Assembly (NCBI GenBank): GCA_951799405.1
Contig: OX637332.1
Coordinates: 14,637,001 to 14,701,000, forward strand
Source of the DNA: Agapetus fuscipes
Taxonomy: Eukaryota > Arthropoda > Insecta > Trichoptera > Glossosomatidae
Length of the DNA stretch: 64,000 nt
Direction of reading: 5' to 3'
Shown here: positions 34,549-46,788 of the stretch, in pieces
Position numbering within the stretch: the first letter of the stretch is position 1
Layout of the letters: every line of letters begins with the position of its first letter
Notes under the pieces: model-generated
Told to the model about the DNA's origin: nothing
The model's database searches: none
Seen by the model: only the letters and a program-made list of their open reading frames with translations
Program-made: the position numbers and the translations under genes

Positions 34549-34800
34549 CCTTGACTTATAGGTTGGTATGAGGCTGACCACCCATACTGTAAAAATGGTT
34601 CACTTTGCCAATGTCACCCCTGTTTCAAGGAAGGTCGGCAAGAGTTACAGGGCTTATGTCCATTTGAGAATTGGGTTTTTATATTGTAGGTCCACATGCG
34701 GCATGTGTAAGCGCGAAGTTATGCGTGTCTGCTTGTGGGAATGCATTTAATATGAATCTCAAATGATAAATATCTTTGCAACTTAGATTTAGATTAAGAT
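34549..34800 (+). repeat. R1 repeat, full length
   Basis: Both halves of the outer stem are present (CATTTGAGAATT with one change, and AATCTCAAATG), as is the CACATGC-G-GCATGTG centre. Tail TTAGATTTAGATTAAG. Confidence 0.88.
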
Positions 34801-35630
34801 ACAGCAGTTATATTTTAAAATGTATGGCAGATCACGGAAAGTAACTCTCCAAAGTCAACCGCTGGCCGTGAAAGCCTTAAACTTTTATTTCATTGCTTCC
34901 TTTTATACTTTTAAAGTATTTCCGTGAAAATATTTCTGTATTTTTAAGATCCAGGAATGAAATGAAAGTAAATTATATAATGAATCGTTTTTATAAACAA
35001 TATGTTATCAACTTGGTTTGAGGTAAGTTATTTTATTTACATGTTTAAGCTTTTATTCCGTCATTATATACAAACTAGCCGCTGGAAAAACTTTTGCTGT
35101 GATGAAGATTACACAGCACAAATGATGAAAAGCCTTCGAACCCGTAGAGCAAAGCACCTGTGGTGTATAATATGCTATATTGTTGTTCAGCCAGTGTTGT
35201 TCACTTCGATTTTTCACCACGACAGCATTCTAGAATACCGGTCGAGCGTGGTGGCAGAGATTGTTTTCCCGCCAAGAATCCTGTCCTTATACAACGTTCA
35301 AGTGCACCAAACAATGAATAGGAAATAAGTATGCTTGGAAACTGAAGTAATTAAAATGATAAAAGATGATCTAAAGCTGATTCCTTATTGACAATTTTTT
35401 TTTTTAATATACGTAAAGATCATTATTTCGTACTTCTCTCGCCGTTCTTTCACGAACTCATTTTTGTTAACAACTCATTTATTGAATAAGGTAAAAGTGT
35501 TAGATGACAATGAAAGTGTTAATAATAAAATTTGTCGTTTACGAAAATCTTCTATGAAGAATATATTATAATATTACGTTAGACAAAAGAGATCCCTTTG
35601 CTTGCGCTTGATCAAACTCTTAGTTAGCTG
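34801..35630. other. No supportable gene
   Basis: A 108-codon frame (35002-35328, +) opens MLSTWFE and has a hydrophobic stretch, but no family resemblance. A strong donor (TTGAG/GTAAGT) interrupts it at 35021, so it is more likely chance sequence. GC is a little higher at 35130-35280. Confidence 0.4.
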
Positions 35631-35995
35631 ATCTATAACCTAAGTTGCAAAGATATATTAACATGAATCATATTAAATGTTTTTCTAGGTCTACAAGAAG
35701 TCACGCGTTACTTCGCGATTACATATGCTAAGTGCGTAGGCACTTACAAAATAAAAACCCAAATCGCAAATGAACATTAGTCGTGCAACTTTTACCGCCC
35801 TTCCCTGAAACAGGGGTGACATTGACAAAGTGAGTATTTTTTTACAGAATGGGTGGCCAGCTTCATACTAACCCAAAAGTTACGTATAAAAGATTATAAT
35901 TCAGGTGTTAGTGTGTGGGCAAACATAAAATATGAGTCTTAAATGTTATAATTACATAGGAATCTATTGTTTACATTATAGATTATAGATGATAG
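35631..35995. repeat. R1 head-to-head pair
   Basis: A reverse copy (35631-35885) with a short insertion near the tail-proximal AATG is followed by the 3' part of a + copy (35886-35995, ending TTATAGATTATAGATGA). Confidence 0.75.
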
Positions 35996-36482
35996 ACTTT
36001 TAGAGCCCCAAACTGAAAAAAGCTCGACTGATTATGACTTACTTTTGAGAGGTTCTCAGAGGACTTTTCTGGGTGAGAAAATATTTGTTCGTGTTTCTTT
36101 TATGTGAGACGACAACGTTTCAAAATATTCTAAATCCTTAATGGCGACAGAAGTTAAAGATCTCATTACGATTCTATAGGGTTTCTAAGGAACAACAAAA
36201 CGTGCAATCTTTATTAATTTTATTGATTGCATAAAATAATTAAACATTACACATAGTCAATTGTGTAGTTTCTAGAGCTCTGCATGCTCTGCATGCTCGT
36301 TTTTGCTTCTGTGTTTGGTTCGATTGGTGTTTCATACATTTTAACTATGGCAAAGCACGTAGATCCGATACCATTAATGTCGCTGATATCGCAAGTCTTT
36401 ATGAAATTAAATTAAAGCGTTGTCCATCCCGTTGTCCGTACACAAAAATATACTAATGAAAGACAATGTATAAATTGTTATT

Positions 36483-36625
36483 ATACCTTGACTTAAAGGG
36501 TGGTATGAAGGTGATCACCCATGCTGTAAAAAAATGGTTCACTTCACCAATGTCACCCCTGTTTCAGGGAAGGTCGTCAAGTTGGGTTTTTATGTTGTAG
36601 GTCCACGTGCCGCATGTGATCCCCT
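36483..36625 (+). repeat. R1 fragment, middle deleted
   Basis: Starts CCTTGACTTAAAGGG and keeps the CCCTGTTTCAGGG hairpin. It jumps to TTGGGTTTTTATGTTGTAGG and ends at the palindromic centre (CACGTGCCGCATGTG). Confidence 0.75.
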
Positions 36626-36766
36626 CGGCCATAAAACTGACTAATCTTTTTATATATAATTTTTCAGGAAACGTATAGGATATTTTCTGAATAGATCGTA
36701 TGAAGTTGTATGTCAATCGAATTACGATTTTTTTTCCTTACGTACATACGAATTGTACCTACCTAT

Positions 36767-36928
36767 AATATCTCTATTATATAAAATCAAACGGATACAT
36801 GTTTGTCCCGTATGGACTACTGAAAAGATTGCAATGAAGCTTACATGAGTTATTGTGTACATGCCAACTTAGTCTTGTGTATAAAAAAACTGGAGCAATA
36901 CATGAAATGAGACCCATTTAAGTTTGCG
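36767..36928 (+). mobile_element. Helitron 5' fragment
   Basis: TCTCTATTATATAAAATC preceded by A, then ACGGATACATGTTTGTCC and CATGAGTTATTGTGTACATG, matching the first ~150 bp of the complete element at 45462-45813. The 3' part is missing and an R1 fragment follows at once. Confidence 0.65.
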
Positions 36929-36932
36929 CTAA

Positions 36933-37035
36933 CAAATGCTGCATGTGTACTTAATAACAAACCAAACCCCACATGAGCAATAAACCTTGTAACTTCTGCT
37001 GCCTTTTGCTGATCCGGTGTGGCATTACAAAAGTA
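36933..37035 (-). repeat. R1 fragment
   Basis: Covers GTTTGCGCTAACAAATGCTG through the hairpin region (TGCTGATCCGGTGTGG), with many changes. Confidence 0.6.
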
Positions 37036-37099
37036 AACAAAGGCGGCTAAATAAATAATTAACTAAATAATTGACTACATAAATAATGAAATTTAGTGT

Positions 37100-37393
37100 T
37101 TTGTCGCGACTTTTTGTCGCATCTCCCCGAAGGAGTCGCCTGGTGAGCGGAACCTATTTATTTTTACACGTCAAGGGACTGACCTTACGACAACCGCTTC
37201 ATTTGAAGTGGAGGTTTCTTAGTTCCCGGGGCTGGCACTCATTTCTTGTGAAGGGTGAGTAAACCTTGCCGGTATTTTATTTAGGATTTGAAATAAACAC
37301 CGAAACAGATAATCATTTCTGAGACTCCAATTTGAACCCGGCACGGCATGGCTCACGGCATGAAGTGTAAACACTTCACCAACTGACCGGACG
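37100..37393 (-). mobile_element. SINE-a, reverse, worn head
   Basis: The reverse strand has the full SINE-a body. The B box is damaged (GGGTTCAAATTGG) and the A-box region has a short insertion. Confidence 0.8.
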
Positions 37394-38160
37394 ATTGCAT
37401 CATTAAAAACTATGAAAAGTTTAAAAAACATTAAAAATAATATTGTTATGAAAAGAAACTATGTCGCAGTAAGCACAATTATTATTTCAGATAAAATTTG
37501 CACTTCTTATCATATGCAAACATCCTGAAAAAAAATAAAGTACGCATTTGCAAACATAAACTTAAAACTAGTACATACATAAATTTTCATAACCAATAGA
37601 TCCATGTGTCCCAGAGATCACTTAAAAATAGTTTTAAAAAAATGGTTTAAAAAATTATAAGAAATCGCGCAACAAGCTAACATTGTAAAAAAATATTCAG
37701 GTATATTTTCACACAGCATTATAAGGAAGGTTTTTTTTTATAGGCAACAACAACAAGTAAGCCCCGGAATATTACTTGGTAAAGCCAAAAGTGCTCGAGT
37801 TAAACAATCTCCATCAACCGGGTTTTAAAATTGTTGCAAACACAACATTATTTTCAAAATACTTTATGTGAATACAAAACGACCAAAAACAGCAAAAGTA
37901 AAAAAAAAAATGTAAGATTTTCGTGACCTGAAGATGATGTGAAGTGATAATAAAAAATAATTTTTGGTTCTATAAAATTTAGAAGAAATCAATTAATAAT
38001 ATGAATTTTTGCAAAGTTAACACACAAATATAAAACGTAAGATGCTATTGTTTTGTTTTATGGTATTGTCGCGCAATTATAACAGCAGGCAAAGCACCAA
38101 ATATTAAGAAAATACTATCTAAGGCTGAGAAAAAGAAACAATGTAAGTTTGTTGTTGTTA
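37394..38160. other. Upstream flank, no gene seen
   Basis: AT-rich. GC content rises sharply from about 38200 into the promoter of the next gene. Confidence 0.5.
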
Positions 38161-38337
38161 GTGTTCAGTAGTGTATGATTGTCGAGCAACTGTAAGAGCA
38201 GGCAGTTTTGCGAGAGCCTGAGCCAGCGTCCATCCCCCCACCCCACGAAACCGAGGGAGCATTGGCGTTCCTGAAGCAGCCTTGCCCCATGGCCTTGCTC
38301 GGCCGGTCCAGCGAAAGTTTGGCGCGGGGAGGTCGCG

Positions 38338-38372
38338 ATATAAGCAAGCGCCGAAATCCAACCCGACACAGT
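38338..38372 (+). promoter_or_regulatory. TATA plus initiator core promoter
   Basis: TATAAG begins at 38339 and a CACAGT initiator has its A at 38370, 31 bp further on: the textbook TATA-to-start spacing. The region 38200-38400 is clearly GC-richer than its surroundings. The start codon follows at 38402, giving a predicted leader of about 32 bases. Read from sequence; start site not proven. Confidence 0.6.
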
Positions 38373-38401
38373 CGCCGCTGAGACAGTGCCTGCCCGCTAC
38401 C

Positions 38402-41400
38402 ATGAGAGCCAGCTGGGGAACCGTGGTTAGTGACAGCTACAGCAACACCCAATAATAACAATCACATTTCTCTATCATTAAACCGACACAAAATATCAAT
38501 CGATTCTGCATTGTGTGACAAAGTGTAAATTTAAATTATTTTCTAATAATTAGTAAGACAGATATTTCGGTAGAGTTTTTATTTAAAAAAAAAATCATTT
38601 AAAAAACCAGAGGTATGAGTTTTCTTTTGTTGTTAAAAAATGTTTTTTGTGCTGAAAAAAAGTTCTACAAATTTAATGTTACTTATTTTTGTTGTTGTAC
38701 CACAAGGGTAAAATTGCTTGTGATAAGATACAATTTGATAGAAAATTTGCATTTAAACTTTTAGTTATGTTAATGGATTTCATAAAATATTTTTTTAAAT
38801 AATTCATTTTTGATAGCCTTTTATTCCTTTCTATATTCTTAAAGTTAAATGAATCTTTTATTTTCCTTGTTTTGTTTCGGTTTAATTATTATCATTGACT
38901 AACTAACAATTTGTTATAATTCCCTGTTGTGGTAATTAATTTATTTATTAAAACAAGTCTTTTTTATTATGTCGGTAGAAATTTCAGTTTTTTACTTATA
39001 CAATCAGTTTACAAATACAGTTAATGACAAAATTAACGAATCCCCTTCTTATTTTTTAACTTTATGGTTGACGAAATAAGCTATTTTTTGAGATTATTCT
39101 ACAATGTTTTTTTTAATTGAAGTATCTCATCCTATAAAAAATGGCGCACGTTTTATTATAACACTTAAATGAATACAGCCATCATTTTGTCATTACAAAG
39201 AAAAAAGACAAACACATTATATTTTTCCCACACTTTTCTTAAGATAACAAGAAAAGTAAAGAACATCATTAAGGTTAGCTCGAAAAATCTTCCAAAAAAA
39301 TAAATTGTTTTGAGAGACAAAATATGATTGAAAGAACTAGATTATGTACTTACCTACTTTCATTTTTACAGTAATAATTCAATGTCAGTCCAAAGGTTTG
39401 TTTCTACAAGAAGCAGTAAAAATGTATAATGTAATATTTTTTCCATTACTTATATAAATACGTACACATGCAGTGTGTGGAAGTGTGAACTTACACGTGT
39501 TTGCTTCTAAAAAAGCTTTTAACATGAATCTTAAATGTTTAAACCTTTTTGTTACTTAAATTATACCTACATGCACTCGTCTACTTCCATGCAACATAAA
39601 TCAAAGTAGCCAAGAACTACAAACCAAAGTATTTTTTATCATATTTTTTAGTGTTGATCTGTTAACACAGTGAATATTTTTTATCACGTTGTTCTTCTTC
39701 AATGGTAAGGTTGCGTTGATAAAAAGCGTATTTTATAAGATTATTCTAAGTTACAATTTGTAGGTTTTTGTTACAACAATTTATTTCTTTTTACGCCTAA
39801 TCTTCTCGCGTAACGTTGTAATTTTGTAAAAATAACGGCTAAGTGGGAATTTTTCTCAAAATGAGTCTGAATTTTCCGGTCGACATGATACTTTGACCGA
39901 CTAAAACATTCAAGACAAACAAGTACCTCGCGTCGGTCTTAATAATATAATTTACAATAAAAAAATGCGTGCTTATTGCTGACTCACCTTTATTTGTATT
40001 TTTGTGAATCAATTAAAAATAATTTTGTGGTCGAACTCCAAGTGTGACCTTATGATGAGGTACGAATAACGTGTCATAGTTGAACTTCGCTCTTCAAAAC
40101 GTGAGTCTAAAAATAAAAAGAAAGGTTGTGAGCTATAAATTTCAATGCAGTTTTATAAATATTTGTAGAAATAACTTCTGAGAATAAAACGAAATCTGCA
40201 CGGAAATGGAAAGCAAAGAGATAGTAGACTTCCGTCTGTATGGAGATTTATTGTTCATTATGTATCTATTCAATGATCTTTGAACCAAAAATCATATTGT
40301 AAAAAATGATTTTTTCTTAATTTACGTATAATATTTTTTTATTCGGACAAGTTTTCGAAACTTATTTTATTAACTAGCACTAAAATTTAATCAGGCACTA
40401 CGAGGCTAAAAAGCATAAGAGTTGAGTTATACGTCTAATATATTATCTAAAGTTTTATACGAATCTAAAAATTTCAGGCTGAAACTCATTCATGATTATA
40501 ATATGTGTTATTCAAATATTTAATAGAGAAGATCTTTTTTATGTGTGAACTTACTTATCGTTAAACATTTCTTTCACAGGAATTATTTTGAAGATTTGAA
40601 AATGTATATCAAATTGGTTGTAAAATGTAAGGTTTTTTCTTTTCATTGTTGTTTTACATAATGAAATGAAAAAGTCTTACAAATTGTCATTCGTTGCGCG
40701 AATTTACTAAGGTTTGTCATCCACCCACCTCCACTGCTCGTGCTCAATGCCAGTCGATAAACAAAATGTTTCACATAATGATCTTGCCACTTTCTCCTAT
40801 CCAATGCGCTAATTGTGAGCTCTGGTGGGTGTGTCGCAATCCTAAGTAATTCATCACTTCAATAATATAACTGTACTTTGCGTAAGCGAACCTTTATTTA
40901 TAATATCTGTACATTATAATTCAAAAACATATTGCGAGCACATCTTATTCATAATTACACTTGCAATAAAATTCAAACACTGGGTTAAACCTTCACACTA
41001 TTTAAACAAAACCCTTGTTGAAAAAAATTACACCCAGTTTGTTGTGAATATTTTAACATTTTATTGTGAAAGTGATTATGTTTGGGACTGTACAATATTG
41101 CATTGCTATGGGAAATTGATAGCTGATTTTGTTTTCTTTTCAGCATTTTTATGTTGGCCATCAACATTCATTTTGTTCTCTTTGAATATAATTTTATTAA
41201 ATTCATAAACCGTAAAAACTATCAAAACGTTCTATTAAAAATGACACGGAAATATCTTTAATGATTATACCAAAAATTTGCATGAAATTATTTTGACCGC
41301 ACAAGTTTAAAATACTTGAATGCGATTTTTATTTTTTCCGCACCTTGCTTTTGGTTTGTTATTTTTGTGGAGGTTTTATGAACTTTCTTTGTTATTTACT

Positions 41401-43785
41401 CCCACGCATCTAAATAAAACAGAGCGATGTTTTCCACAGCGATCATTATTCAGAACGCGGTCGAGTCAACCTCCTTTATACGCACCGTAATCACGGGAAC
41501 GTTAAAATTATTTCACCGAAAAATTATGAATTTAATTATCACTCTGCACGTTATAGTACAAATTAATTTAAACAGCTTTAATAATGTGATCTTGGAAAGT
41601 AATTACTTCTGCATACCTAAAATTATTATTTTTGATGAAGAATTAACATAAAATTATTTTATCACGAACCATACTGCCCAACATTGCTCCATTTTGTAAA
41701 TGCCATGTCTTCCTAAATTCTGCAATAGCAAGATTGTATGTGTGAGCATATTTGTTAATCTGCTTTTACACATAAACAAGGGAATATTGAGAACCTATGC
41801 GACCAAAAAATGCAACCCAGGAAAAATATTTTTTTAACGTAAAAATTTATAAACAAAAATTTCCTATGACAAAACAGAATAATGGGACAAAATTATGTTA
41901 AAGATGAAATGGTTTTTTATTCGGATTTTTACGTTGCACAATTGTTTTAAAAGTTTCTCATTTTATTATGTAGATAGTTCTCATCGAAATGGGGGCAAAA
42001 TTTATGTACTTACAACATCTTACAACGAAATGACACATCATATTACGCAAGAGACCCCCAGTTTTCTTTTTTATTGTTTGCCAATCGTCGATGCTTTCTC
42101 TCTCCGTGATGACGTATCGAGCGGTGTTATGTGTATCTTTTATAGGAATACGTAGGTATAGACTTATGTAGGTGGTATAATGTTACGAATAGTGTCCATC
42201 GCGGCCAGGTTGGGGTCACTGGTAGATTGGTCGGTCGTTTAAGGAGGCTTGCGCGGCGCCACCTCATGTCGTCACAACTTTCACCGCAAATGATCTGATA
42301 GCAGTGGGCGGCATAATGAAGTCATACCAAAACATCCGCGTACCTGCGGAAAATACGAAATTATCAGGCTTGCGTAACCTTCAACCGACGGACAGTTATA
42401 CCAGACATACTGGTGAGGTTTGACTCGGGTAACATTTAACCGACGGATATTTTTTCTAAATTCTTTTTTGAGGCTTGGTGTGTGACAGCCATTTGACAAG
42501 ACACACTGAAATTAACAACCTTACCCGCAATTATCGGAGAATGACGATAAATCATGAGATTTTTTTTGTGACAAGAGAAATTTCTGCTGTCGGAAATGTA
42601 AAGCATAATATTCAGGTTGCACACAAACGGATGAGTATTTCAATGGCAGCAATGGAATAATTTTGTGAAATAGTCTTAATTAACTCGTTCAGTTTGGACA
42701 CCTTAAGTCTTAAAATGTATATTTTTTAATATTCGACCTCGAGAGGTAAACGTCTTACTATTTCTTGTCGACATGATTACATCGCAATCCGAGAGTATGA
42801 ATTGTAAGCGATTTACCAAATTAATGCAATACTATATTATCATAATTTTGTAAATGCTTACAAAACTACGATTACGGGATGGATAGAAATAAAAAGTGAA
42901 AAATTATGTTCAACACCAGTAGCAACACAAATATCGTTCTCACTTCAACCTCTCACCACCCTCATCAAAATTATTATTTTACAAATAATGTTGATTTTTT
43001 TTTGCAGGGTAAAATAATTCTTAATCGCATAAAAGACATCCAAGAATACCATTCATCATTTATTCAATTCAGTGTCATTACTGCATAATCATTATTATAT
43101 AATAACATCAATCCTCACATATTAAAGCTCTCGACGCAATCTCGACATAATTATTTTTATTTTCTTGCAGATTACCTTCGGGGTAATACTCCACGCCTCA
43201 CACGTGTTGAGTAAAGCAGTAGTCGATGAACAGCAAGAGATTCAGCAACAACAGACACAAGTAGCCCAGAAGAGAGTAGGATATGACTATTCCGCTCCAT
43301 CTGGAGGAGGAGGAGACTTACATCATGTTCACCACGAGGAGCACCACGACCACCACGACCACCACGATCACCACGATCCAGGGTACTGGAAGAAGAAACT
43401 CACATGGAAGTTGGGCTGGAAGAAAACTTGGAAGAAGGGTAAAAAGCAAATCTGGAAGCCCGCTTCAAAGAAAGTATACAAAGTCGTCTGGGTACCTGTC
43501 AAGGTGCCAGAGATAAAACATTTCCAGGTTCCAGACTGGAAAGAAATTTGGCTGCCAGCGTGGGTTAAAATTTGGAAGCCCGTTTGGATTAGCGAATGGT
43601 TTCCATCCCCAGATCATCACGATCACCACCACGAAGAGCACCACGAACACGGCTGGCAAGATCGCGCGGACACGAAAGCGCAAGGTTCTCAGGCTGTAGC
43701 GGCAGTGGCGGCGGCTCCCGCCCCTGCCCCAGCAGCCCAGCCCGCACCGGGGCCCGTGCCACAAGCCTGGCAGTTTCCTAACTGA
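38402..43785 (+). CDS. Secreted His- and Trp-rich protein, 212 aa, two coding exons
   Basis: Function unknown. Exon 1 is 38402-38425 (MRASWGTV, donor GTG/GTTAGT). Exon 2 is 43171-43785 (acceptor TTTTCTTGCAG), phase 0, stop TGA. The joined N-terminus forms a signal peptide, about residues 1-22. A Gln-rich stretch (28-41) and a Gly run follow. The first His cluster is residues 59-76, made of HH-D/E units. A Lys/Trp domain is 81-151. The second His cluster is 157-168, and the end is Ala/Pro-rich. Within 81-151 there are twelve tryptophans, and eleven (87, 91, 95, 103, 115, 131, 135, 139, 143, 147, 151) fall on one four-residue register. His clusters of this kind often bind Zn or Cu. The overall design suits a structural or cuticle/eggshell-like secreted protein, but that is inference. 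There are no cysteines. The 4.7-kb intron separating the signal peptide start from the body is typical of insect cuticle genes. Confidence 0.85.
38426..43170 (+). other. Intron 1 of the His/Trp-rich gene
   Basis: 4745 bp, GT...AG. Only one worn R1 fragment (39468-39570, +) was seen in it. A GC-richer patch at 42180-42450 contains two copies of TAACMTTYAACCGACGGA (42375-42392 and 42430-42447), a candidate regulatory module. No internal coding exon was recognised. Confidence 0.7.
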
Positions 43786-44847
43786 AGACAGCCCTGTGCT
43801 CCAGTGTAATACATGCAGACTTCACAAAGTCCCAAGGAACAAAGAGTCAATCAAACTTAGGCTGTCTCATGTGCGATTTTCATGCGTCCCTTTAGGAAAA
43901 ATATTAAATTTTACTTACATTTCGGAGAAACCATCATATCCGGGCTAATCGTTCAACTCATTCATCGAAATTCAGCTACCATTTCATACATATCCTCACT
44001 TTCCCGTACCCCTGAGGATGCCATATGAGTCTTTTAGCGCGATGCGATCAAAGAAAGTTAAACAATTGCACAAACCACCATTAGCAAATGTGTCGTACTG
44101 TCGCGCGCCCATCTTTAAACCTTCAGCAATTTGTGTTTGAATCTTAATGAGACGTGTTGTGTAACGTGGCATTGTGTCTAGTGGTTGAAAAATTCACTGA
44201 CAATAATAAAAGCTGTGATGCCAGACACAATAGAATTGTTTAGTCAGCTTAATAAGAGGTGGACACAACACCATTCCCCTATAAAATGATCCCAATTTTC
44301 TCTTAATTTGTAAGCAAGTTAAAAAATGTTTCATTTGCCAATAATACAATAAGTATTATCCTCAATGATTCTGGTATGTTTTGCTAATTTTAATAAATGT
44401 TTCATCTAAGTGTTAAAAACTTATGAAAAGAAAAAGACTGCAAAACGTAAATGAGTTTTCTTTTAAAGAGAAAATAAATTAAAATTGGAGAAACTGCTAG
44501 GGACTCTAAACTTCGAGTTAGGCATTTTAACGCAGAATTTCAGCTAAAAATTCCCGAGATGAATTTAATGAATCTCAAAGATATTCCAGACTGTGTCGTG
44601 TCTCTTCCGTACATTAGGTGCAATCCCATTCCCAGTGTAAATATTTCCGGATGCACTAATACGAGTATGGCACTTGGCATCACAGCTTTAATTTAAGTGA
44701 ATCCTTCTAGTGTGTACAATGATATTGTTGTATTAATTAAGTTGTGTAATTATTATTATTACTAACTGTTACGCAGATGAGTTTATTGTTATTTTATTTT
44801 TTATATTGTTACATGTTGAATCGTTATTATTTCTATTATGAAATAAA
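43786..44847 (+). other. 3' UTR candidates with poly(A) signals
   Basis: AATAAA occurs at 44205-44210, followed by a GTG-rich word, and again at 44842-44847, with other AATAAA words around 44391 and 44470. The proximal one gives a ~420-base 3' UTR, the distal one about 1.06 kb. Which is used cannot be told from sequence. Confidence 0.45.
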
Positions 44848-45461
44848 TGCATTTTTTACATATTAAAAAATGTTTACTTTGAATTTTTATTTTCCAGAAA
44901 GAAACATGCTTGGTGAAGAAAAGTTGCATGTGCAACTGTCGTACAACGGTATAAGGAACAAGCACAAGAAATCAACTTTCATTCCGAACAATTTTCATTC
45001 TTTGACAGTTGCAAAAGCATTTCATTGTTATTTTTCGAAAAACCACAGTACATCCTGTATTATATTAAACAAGAAACGGCTGAAAGTTATTTGAAAATAT
45101 ATTTTCTATTAATAGAATGAATTTTTCAAAAAATATATAAGGCCATCTTTTTGTGTAGGTGCAGTAAAAAATAGCAAGAAGTACTTATTGCTAAATAGGT
45201 TTATACAAGTATCTTAGAACTTTTTGTGGTAAATAAAGTGAAATGTCTTTTTTAGAGCTTACCCTCCTTTCAATATTGTCTAACAAGATGAGTTGAGAGT
45301 TGAAAGAATTTTGTTCAGGAAATTCGATTGCGCTGTGCACTCTCATCACATAAACATAATAAGCGACCAATTCTTCTTTACTAATAGTCAACGAAATAGT
45401 ATGAGGTTAACCACCAATACATTCTGCCAATTTAGGCAACCCTGTTCAGAAAAATCCATCA
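44848..45461. other. No gene seen
   Basis: Open frames at 44870-45094 (+) and 45191-45391 (-) have no recognised content. Confidence 0.5.
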
Positions 45462-45813
45462 TCTTTATATATAAAATCCAACGGATGTATGTACGTATGG
45501 ATCAATGGATGTATGTTTGTCCTGTATGAACTCCTTAACTACTGAACAGATTGTCATAAAACTTACATGAGTTATTGTGTACATGCCAACTTAGTCTTCT
45601 ATATAAAAAAGCTAGAGTTATAAAGGAAATGAGAGCAGAAATATGCCCATTTTCACCCGATGACAGAGAAATTCTTAGACTCAAATAAGTCTGCTAAGAC
45701 ACAACACAGTGGAGACACTTCAATGAATATATTGGCCACCCCCAAATGAATAGAGGCATGATACAATAACAGTAACTAGATGAGCCACACAATAGGTGGC
45801 AGGGTACAGCTAG
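45462..45813 (+). mobile_element. Complete small Helitron (non-autonomous)
   Basis: Starts TCTTTATATATAAAATCC and ends GGGTACAGCTAG. It sits exactly between a host A (45461) and T (45814), the classic Helitron A/T target. A 3' hairpin, GCCAC-loop-GTGGC, lies just before the CTAG end. No Rep/helicase ORF. Length 352 bp. Confidence 0.85.
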
Positions 45814-46012
45814 TTATAGATAAACTGAAGATGCGTGATACCTACTTGATACGATTGGCATCCAGCCCAGTGAAAGTGATAAATGCCCTTTAATAATTGC
45901 AAGTGATAGAGTATGTTTCAAAATGGCAAGGAATAGAAACACGGATGTATAAAACACACGATAAATCCCTCCAAAACGGAATAGAGATCCCTAATAATAA
46001 TAATCAATAATT

Positions 46013-46175
46013 AATTAATCTAAGATTCAAAGATATATTAACATTTTAGATTGAAATGCATGCTCACAAGCAAACACATGTAAGCTAGCTCTCACAAGTG
46101 TAGGTACTTACCTATTAAAATCCAAATCTCAAATGAGCAAAACCCTGCTACTTTTACCGACCTTCCCCGAAACGG
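46013..46175 (-). repeat. R1 copy lacking the head
   Basis: Starts AATCTAAGATTCAAAGATA. The centre is deleted to a GTAGGTACTTACCTATT form. It ends in the hairpin region (CCCCGAAACGGGTG). Confidence 0.7.
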
Positions 46176-46257
46176 GTGTCAGGAAATCAAGGAAGTTCAA
46201 TTAAAATGATGAATAAGTCCTAAAAAAATACAAAAGACAAAATTTTAAAGAAAAACC

Positions 46258-46442
46258 AGGAAATCTAAGCTCCCGAAGGAGGTTGAACTCATTTCTTGCG
46301 AAGGCTGAGTAAACCTTGGCAGTATTTTCTTTTGGTTTTTGAAATAAACACCTAAATATGAAATCATTTCTGACACCCTCGGTGGGACTCGAACCTGAGC
46401 TTTCGGTATGCAAGCACTCTACCAACTGAGCTATCGACTGGA
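46258..46442 (-). mobile_element. SINE-a head and first body half, reverse
   Basis: Good tRNA boxes on the reverse strand (TAGCTCAGTTGGTAGAG and GGTTCGAGTCCC). It stops after the GAGCTTAGATTTCC segment, so the 3' half is missing. Confidence 0.8.
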
Positions 46443-46638
46443 CTTACTACTCTGCACAATCCCAAGTATTTTCATTTAATTTACACCACTAGAAATATTT
46501 TATTCCTAGGTAAAATTGTGGCCACATCACAGAATTTTCAAAATTTAGCCTGTCCAAGAAAAAAGGAAGGTATTTCATCTAAATAATCTAGATTTTCGGC
46601 AGTGACTTTTTTTTTTACTTTAAATAAAAAAATATTTT

Positions 46639-46788
46639 TTGTTAGAATTCAATTCTTGGGTTTATTTTGTACAAAACCAATTTCAGTTTCATCCTACAAG
46701 TGAAGATGGGAGGTACTGCTTTCTGAAGGCATTACTTTCCCGAAACTGGTTGTGTACAAAAAAAAACCAATGAGTGAATTCTAACAAC
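46639..46788. repeat. Foldback MITE-like inverted repeat
   Basis: TTGTTAGAATTC at 46639-46650 pairs with GAATTCTAACAA at 46776-46787. Pairing continues imperfectly inward through the GGTTT...TTTTGTACA and GGTTTC regions for about 45 bp. No clear target duplication. Confidence 0.55.

Noticed and set aside
34568..34750. Recurrent small proteins with a CRSTCGMC-like motif (also at 3229, 7120, 49172, 50412, 50923, 61111)
   Set aside because: The similar peptides arise from translating the same R1 repeat; frames are broken differently in each copy and show no sign of protein-level constraint.
35002..35328. 108-codon plus-strand frame as a membrane protein
   Set aside because: No family match, a strong donor inside its seventh codon, and AT-driven hydrophobicity.
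43165..43170. Start of the His/Trp-rich protein at a TTG six bases before exon 2
   Set aside because: Those bases are part of the splice acceptor; joining exon 1 at 38402 gives a real ATG and completes a signal peptide.
43465..43764. 99-codon minus-strand frame
   Set aside because: Antisense shadow of the His/Trp-rich exon, with no signals of its own.
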